Source: Saccharibacillus kuerlensis DSM 22868 | GTDB lineage: Bacteria > Bacillota > Bacilli > Paenibacillales > Paenibacillaceae | Direction of reading: 5' to 3' | DNA: 64,000 bases | NCBI RefSeq assembly: GCF_000378145.1 | Contig: NZ_KB899283.1 | Coordinates: forward strand, 124,001-188,000 | In this document: positions 60,600 to 64,000 of the stretch, piece by piece | Numbering within the stretch: position 1 is the first letter of the stretch | How the letters are laid out: each line of letters starts with the position of its first letter | Notes under the pieces: model-generated | Seen by the model: only the letters and a program-made list of their open reading frames with translations | Told to the model about the DNA's origin: nothing | The model's database searches: none | Translations under genes and position numbers: made by a program

Positions 60600-60634
60600 G
60601 ACAGCAGGACGATCATCAAGATCGTCCTGCTGTC
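60600..60634. other. perfect 15-bp hairpin just before the terminator
   Basis: CGACAGCAGGACGAT and ATCGTCCTGCTGTCG pair perfectly around CATCAAG. No T-run follows. It lies 13 bases after the gene stop on the minus strand, then the terminator. Confidence 0.85.
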
Positions 60635-60647
60635 GCAGCTTATTTAC

Positions 60648-61205
60648 TCATACGCTAACATCGAAATTGCGACCGACTTTTACCGACTTTGCCGGCTCGG
60701 AGCGATTCTCCCAAGGTTGAATCGTTCCCGGAGCGACCGGTGCAGCATAAAGCGATCCCGGCGACTCAAGCGCCCCCAGCATAGCACGGGCATAATCGTC
60801 TCCGCCCCGCGGCGAAGCTTGACGGGCTGGAGTCGGCTCTGGTGCCGATTCTTCCTCAGTCTCTTCAGGCAAAGAGAAGGTCGGCTGCTCTTCCTGCTCC
60901 GATTCGAAAACATCCCGGTCCGGACGTCCCTGAACTGTAAATTCCGGGCGCTCTCCATTGGCCGCATCCAACAGGGCAATGTGGCGTTCAAGCAGCGCGA
61001 TATGACGACGAAGGCGTATCGCCCGCTGTTCACGGTCCGGCACCGAAGCCGGCAGCTGAAGTACACGCGAAAGTTCCGCTTCCAGACTGACTTTGCGATT
61101 TTCCAACGGCGCTTTGCCATGACGGCTCGGTGTATAGGAAGAATTCAAAGCCGGCAGGCCGTTGATGGAAGATATAGGACTTGTTCTGCCTTGTATACTG
61201 CTCAT
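60648..61205 (-). CDS. unknown protein with a helical segment and acidic Pro-rich tail
   Basis: 185 residues from an ATG with AGGCGG nine bases upstream. Nothing is recognised. Residues about 45-85 are strongly helical with a heptad pattern (REQRAIRLRRHIALLERHIALL), preceded by a Ser/Pro-rich part. The second half is acidic and Pro-rich (EQEEQPTFSLPEETEEE) and likely disordered, ending with ENRSEPAKSVKVGRNFDV. There is no signal peptide or membrane helix. It may be a small oligomeric cytoplasmic protein. Codon use and its hairpin-terminator pair support it as a real gene. Confidence 0.65.
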   Translation of the reverse strand: MSSIQGRTSPISSINGLPALNSSYTPSRHGKAPLENRKVSLEAELSRVLQLPASVPDREQRAIRLRRHIALLERHIALLDAANGERPEFTVQGRPDRDVFESEQEEQPTFSLPEETEEESAPEPTPARQASPRGGDDYARAMLGALESPGSLYAAPVAPGTIQPWENRSEPAKSVKVGRNFDVSV

Positions 61206-61357
61206 TGACGCCATCCGCCTTTCCCGGTTAAGAATACAAATATAGTCGAATGCCCAAGATACCTGCACGGTCCATCACTGTGAATGTGCTTAACACACAC
61301 AGAGATTACTTATTCCGTATAACTTACCCCGTTTTTATCAGATGTAACAGCTTAACG

Positions 61358-61399
61358 CAAAAAAACTTGCCGAATCCGGAAAATCCGGTTCCAGCAAGT
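61358..61399 (-). terminator. terminator of pcp
   Basis: ACTTGC pairs with GCAAGT and an inner CCGGA with TCCGG; seven T follow on the minus strand. Confidence 0.75.
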
Positions 61400-61438
61400 C
61401 AGTTTTCCACAAAATCGGAGAATGAGCTTCTTCAAGCA

Positions 61439-62083
61439 TTATCCCAATTTTGCAGAGGTCTTAACGGACTCAACGGCTTCGATCGTCGTCTTGACGATAA
61501 GGCGCAGCGCATCAAGCAGGGTCTCCTGCGGCAGCGAGGGCAGGGAAGGCTTAAGCGCTGCAAGCTTGGTCGAAGCCGGAAAATGCACGAAGCCCGCAAG
61601 CGTATCCGATCTCTGCTCCCGCAAAGTATCCAGCAGCGCGTACATTGTATTGTTGCAGATATAAGTTCCTGCCGTATTGGATATGGAGGACGGAATACCG
61701 GCTGATCGCAGTTCTTCCGTGATTCGCCGAATCGGAAGCGTAGCGAACAGACCGTCCGGTCCGTCTGCACGAATCGGCTCATCTTTCGGACTACGACCGG
61801 TATTGTCGGCGTAAGATTCCGTATCCTTGATATTAATCGCGATCCGCTCGGGCGTGATAGCTGTACGTCCTGCTGCCAGACCACAGGCGATAACCGCGTC
61901 CGGGCGCAGCCGTTCCGTTTCCGCAAGCAGCTTTTCGGCACAATCGTCGTAATGAACCGGAAGCAGCAGCGTATGAATCTCCGCATCTCCAAAATTTTCG
62001 GCCGCAATCTGCTCCATCAGCTCCTGCGTCGGATTAATCGGCGAATCGCCGAACGGTTCGAAGCCCGAAATGAGAATTTTCAT
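61439..62083 (-). CDS. pcp: pyroglutamyl-peptidase I
   Basis: 214 residues, the family length. The catalytic triad is visible: Glu in RTAITPERIAIN, Cys in GTYICNNTMY and His in GFVHFPAS. The N-terminus MKILISGFEPFGDSPINP is the classical start. The enzyme removes N-terminal pyroglutamate from peptides in the cytoplasm, aiding peptide use. It is monocistronic; a terminator follows. Confidence 0.95.
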   Translation of the reverse strand: MKILISGFEPFGDSPINPTQELMEQIAAENFGDAEIHTLLLPVHYDDCAEKLLAETERLRPDAVIACGLAAGRTAITPERIAINIKDTESYADNTGRSPKDEPIRADGPDGLFATLPIRRITEELRSAGIPSSISNTAGTYICNNTMYALLDTLREQRSDTLAGFVHFPASTKLAALKPSLPSLPQETLLDALRLIVKTTIEAVESVKTSAKLG

Positions 62084-62195
62084 AAATAGATTCCTCCGTC
62101 GGTTTTAGCTTATCTTACCATCTTCCTCTTCTTTCGGAACAGCAGAGGAATACCAACAAGGCGCTTCACCCTCCCGCTTAATCAGAGCCTGTCAA

Positions 62196-63179
62196 TCAGA
62201 TCTCGCCCCGAATATGCGGCTTGACCTCGTTCTGATAAAATTCAGCCAGCTTCCGGCTCTCTTCCGCATCGTATCCCGGCACCTGGGCCGAGCCCAGATT
62301 ATCTTCGACCTGGCGCACGCTCTTGAACCCCGGAATAATAGTAGTGACGCCCGGCTGATCGAGAATCCAGCGCATCGATGCACGAGCCATATCGCCGCGG
62401 CCTTCCGCAATCCATTTCAATTTCTCCGCCAGCTCTACGCCTTTATTGAACGGCAGTCCCGCAAATGTCTCACCGACGTTAAACTGCTCGCCGTTGGCAT
62501 TGAAATTCCGGTGGTCATTTTCCGCGAAGGTACTGGCTTGAGTAAACTTGCCCGTCAGCAGCCCGCTTGCCAGCGGAAGCCGAACGAGAATGCCCACGCC
62601 CTTCTCTGCCGCTTTTGGGAAAAGTTCCTCTGCCGGCGTCTGGCGCAGCAGATTGAAAATGACTTGAAGCGCACTTACACCGGGCACATCCAGACAGAGC
62701 AAGCCCTGTTCCACCGTTTCTACACTGACTCCATAATGCCGGATCTTTCCTTCCTGCTTCAGCTTGTCCAGCACACCGAATACGGAACCGTCTTTCAGAA
62801 TCTCCGTCGGCGGACAGTGAATCTGGTACAGATCGATTTGCTCGCGTTCCAGGCGCTTCAGACTGTCCTCGCAGTAACGCCGTACCGCTTCTTCCGAGTA
62901 CGTGGCCGGATCATGAATATCTCCCGCCCGGCAGAACTTGGTCGCGATATGAATCTCGTCCTCGCGCCCTTTTGTAGCCTGTGCCAGCAGTTTTTCCGCA
63001 TGACCTCCGCCGTATACGTCTGCCGTATCGAAGAAGTTGACACCTTCCTCCATTGCACGCTGCAGTCCTTTGATTGCTTCTTCGTCGTTGGAATTGCCCC
63101 AGTCCCCGCCGATTGCCCATGTCCCAAAGCTTACCTCGCTGATGTTCAGATCCGTTTTGCCCAGCTGTCTGTAATTCAT
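62196..63179 (-). CDS. aldo/keto reductase
   Basis: 327 residues. The catalytic tetrad is present: Asp and Tyr in FFDTADVYGGG, Lys in IATKFCRAG and His in YQIHCPP. The NADPH-binding C-terminal region is IIPGFKSVRQVEDNL. It reduces carbonyls or sugars with NADPH; the substrate is unknown. The ribosome site reads AGGAGG before the ATG. A 413-codon open frame on the other strand over this gene is a shadow. Confidence 0.93.
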   Translation of the reverse strand: MNYRQLGKTDLNISEVSFGTWAIGGDWGNSNDEEAIKGLQRAMEEGVNFFDTADVYGGGHAEKLLAQATKGREDEIHIATKFCRAGDIHDPATYSEEAVRRYCEDSLKRLEREQIDLYQIHCPPTEILKDGSVFGVLDKLKQEGKIRHYGVSVETVEQGLLCLDVPGVSALQVIFNLLRQTPAEELFPKAAEKGVGILVRLPLASGLLTGKFTQASTFAENDHRNFNANGEQFNVGETFAGLPFNKGVELAEKLKWIAEGRGDMARASMRWILDQPGVTTIIPGFKSVRQVEDNLGSAQVPGYDAEESRKLAEFYQNEVKPHIRGEI

Positions 63180-63421
63180 GATTCCGCCTCCTTTAGCGAT
63201 TTACTTTACTCTTATAATGTACGAAAAGAAGTAAGCGATTGCAAAATTTTAATCGAAAACGACAGCTTTCCGACAAATCGGTCTCGGGACCGAGCACTTC
63301 TCAACCCTCTGCAGGAGGCGGACGTGCCCGTCCAGTCGTATAGTAGATATAGAGTATTAGGCGTCTGCCGTTCCAAGCTGCACTGCATCAACATATCTCA
63401 TCAAAAAGAGGAGAGGTTGTT

Positions 63422-63937
63422 ATGTCAAAAAAAGCGATTCTGGGGCCGCTGCTGATTCTGCTCGGCGCATTTCTGCTGCTGGGACAGGGAACCGGTATGA
63501 GTTCAGGTACAATCTTCGCTTATTTCTGGGCGACGCTGTTCATCCTGCCGCTCGGCCTGTTCTTCCACTGGATGTATTTCTCAATGACCCGAGGCCGCGC
63601 TCCCGGACTGCTGATTCCCGGTGGTGTCCTCATTGCCGTCGCTATCGTTTGTCAAATCTCCATGCTGTTCGACGTTTGGGATATCATGTGGCCGGGCTTC
63701 ATTTTGGCTCCAGCTGTCGGACTATTCGAGTTCTACTGCTTTGGAGGCCGCAACCGCTGGCTGCTTATTCCGATCAGCATCCTGACCGTTCTGTCTCTGC
63801 TGTTCTTCGCGGTCTTCTCCATCGAAGCGCTGACAACCCGAACGTTTATGGATCAGCCGCTGTTGGTCTTCCTGCTGATCGGACTGGGCGCACTGCTGCT
63901 GGTACCGTTCAGCAGAAAACGCAAAGTTGAAATCTGA
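63422..63937 (+). CDS. small membrane protein, LiaF/DUF-type
   Basis: 171 residues with six hydrophobic segments: ILGPLLILLGAFLLL, ATLFILPLGLFFHWMY, LLIPGGVLIAVAIVC, GFILAPAVGLFEFYC, LLIPISILTVLSLLF and VFLLIGLGALLLV. Short loops, Arg/Lys at the C-terminus. It resembles the membrane part of LiaF/LiaI-like or DUF5668 proteins that answer envelope stress, but lacks their extracytoplasmic domain. GAGGAGAGG precedes the ATG. A perfect terminator follows. Confidence 0.75.
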   Translation: MSKKAILGPLLILLGAFLLLGQGTGMSSGTIFAYFWATLFILPLGLFFHWMYFSMTRGRAPGLLIPGGVLIAVAIVCQISMLFDVWDIMWPGFILAPAVGLFEFYCFGGRNRWLLIPISILTVLSLLFFAVFSIEALTTRTFMDQPLLVFLLIGLGALLLVPFSRKRKVEI

Positions 63938-63953
63938 AGCCTGTCTGGTCATA

Positions 63954-63996
63954 CGAAAGCCCCTTGTTCCGTATTGAGCGGAACAAGGGGCTTTCG
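63954..63996 (+). terminator. terminator of the membrane protein gene
   Basis: CGAAAGCCCCTTGTTCCG pairs with CGGAACAAGGGGCTTTCG perfectly around TATTGAG. Confidence 0.88.
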
Positions 63997-64000
63997 TTAT

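Noticed and set aside
62214-63455. 413-codon open frame antisense to the aldo/keto reductase
   Set aside because: Lies wholly over a gene with all catalytic residues; composition is that of a shadow frame and it has no domain.
1-64000. Prophage, insertion sequence, tRNA or rRNA genes
   Set aside because: No transposase, integrase, attachment-site duplication, tRNA cloverleaf or rRNA segment was recognised.

Overview
The window reads as chromosomal DNA of a mid-GC Gram-positive bacterium of the Bacillota, most likely family Paenibacillaceae (Paenibacillus or Saccharibacillus-like). This rests on gene content and start signals: a lipoteichoic acid synthase-family protein, a bacterial nitric oxide synthase, CidA/LrgB proteins, a sugar ABC importer without its own ATPase, a copper-amine-oxidase N-terminal-domain protein, SH3-NlpC/P60 wall hydrolases, a YisU/YisV-like LysE-MocR pair, strong AGGAGG ribosome sites with many GTG/TTG starts, and several sigma-B-type promoters. 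The genus is an inference. I see no rRNA, tRNA, prophage, insertion sequence or CRISPR array.

Layout. 1-6 kb: 3' part of a glycoside-hydrolase-like gene, a zincin-like small protein, an SDR oxidoreductase, nitric oxide synthase and Dps with a PerR-like operator. 6-17.5 kb (mostly minus): nucleoside hydrolase with a 53-bp repeat at its tail, an MMPL exporter behind a double operator, a lipid kinase, an MHYT-GGDEF-EAL protein, and a marR plus heterodimeric ABC exporter operon with a perfect operator. 17.6-27.2 kb: nuclease-helicase of the DinG/XPD type, SH3-NlpC/P60 protein, LTA synthase with a structured leader, an AraC-type protein with an extra domain, and lysR with cidA-lrgB. 27.3-36.5 kb: a KaiC-like ATPase, small winged-helix protein and PocR/GAF/LuxR regulator in one operon, then YthP/YthQ-type ABC genes, a secreted copper-amine-oxidase-domain protein and an MFS exporter. 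36.5-43.4 kb: an array of four 24-bp palindromes, an orphan winged-helix regulator, a sugar ABC importer with repeated hairpins between binding-protein and permease genes, and an alpha/beta hydrolase ending in three tandem hairpins. 43.6-53.5 kb: KtrB-type potassium transporter, HNH nuclease with long basic tail, hybrid kinase, CsbD, TVP38-type membrane protein, cupin, amidase, SnoaL-like protein, and an NlpC/P60 hydrolase under a c-di-AMP (ydaO/yuaA) riboswitch. 53.6-64 kb: DUF72 protein with an apparent AUU start, two nitroreductases, cytoplasmic alpha-amylase behind a sigma-B-type promoter and an internal terminator, LysE/MocR pair, Pcp, aldo/keto reductase and a membrane protein.

Themes. 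Stress and envelope functions dominate: sigma-B-type promoters precede csbD, the YjlB-like cupin, the amylase region and probably the KaiC operon; c-di-AMP, PerR-like and MarR-like control are visible at other loci. The best candidate for an undescribed system is the KaiC-like ATPase/winged-helix/LuxR operon. The palindrome array at 36.7 kb and the hairpin arrays at 6.1, 40.6 and 43.3 kb are the clearest structures not explained by genes.
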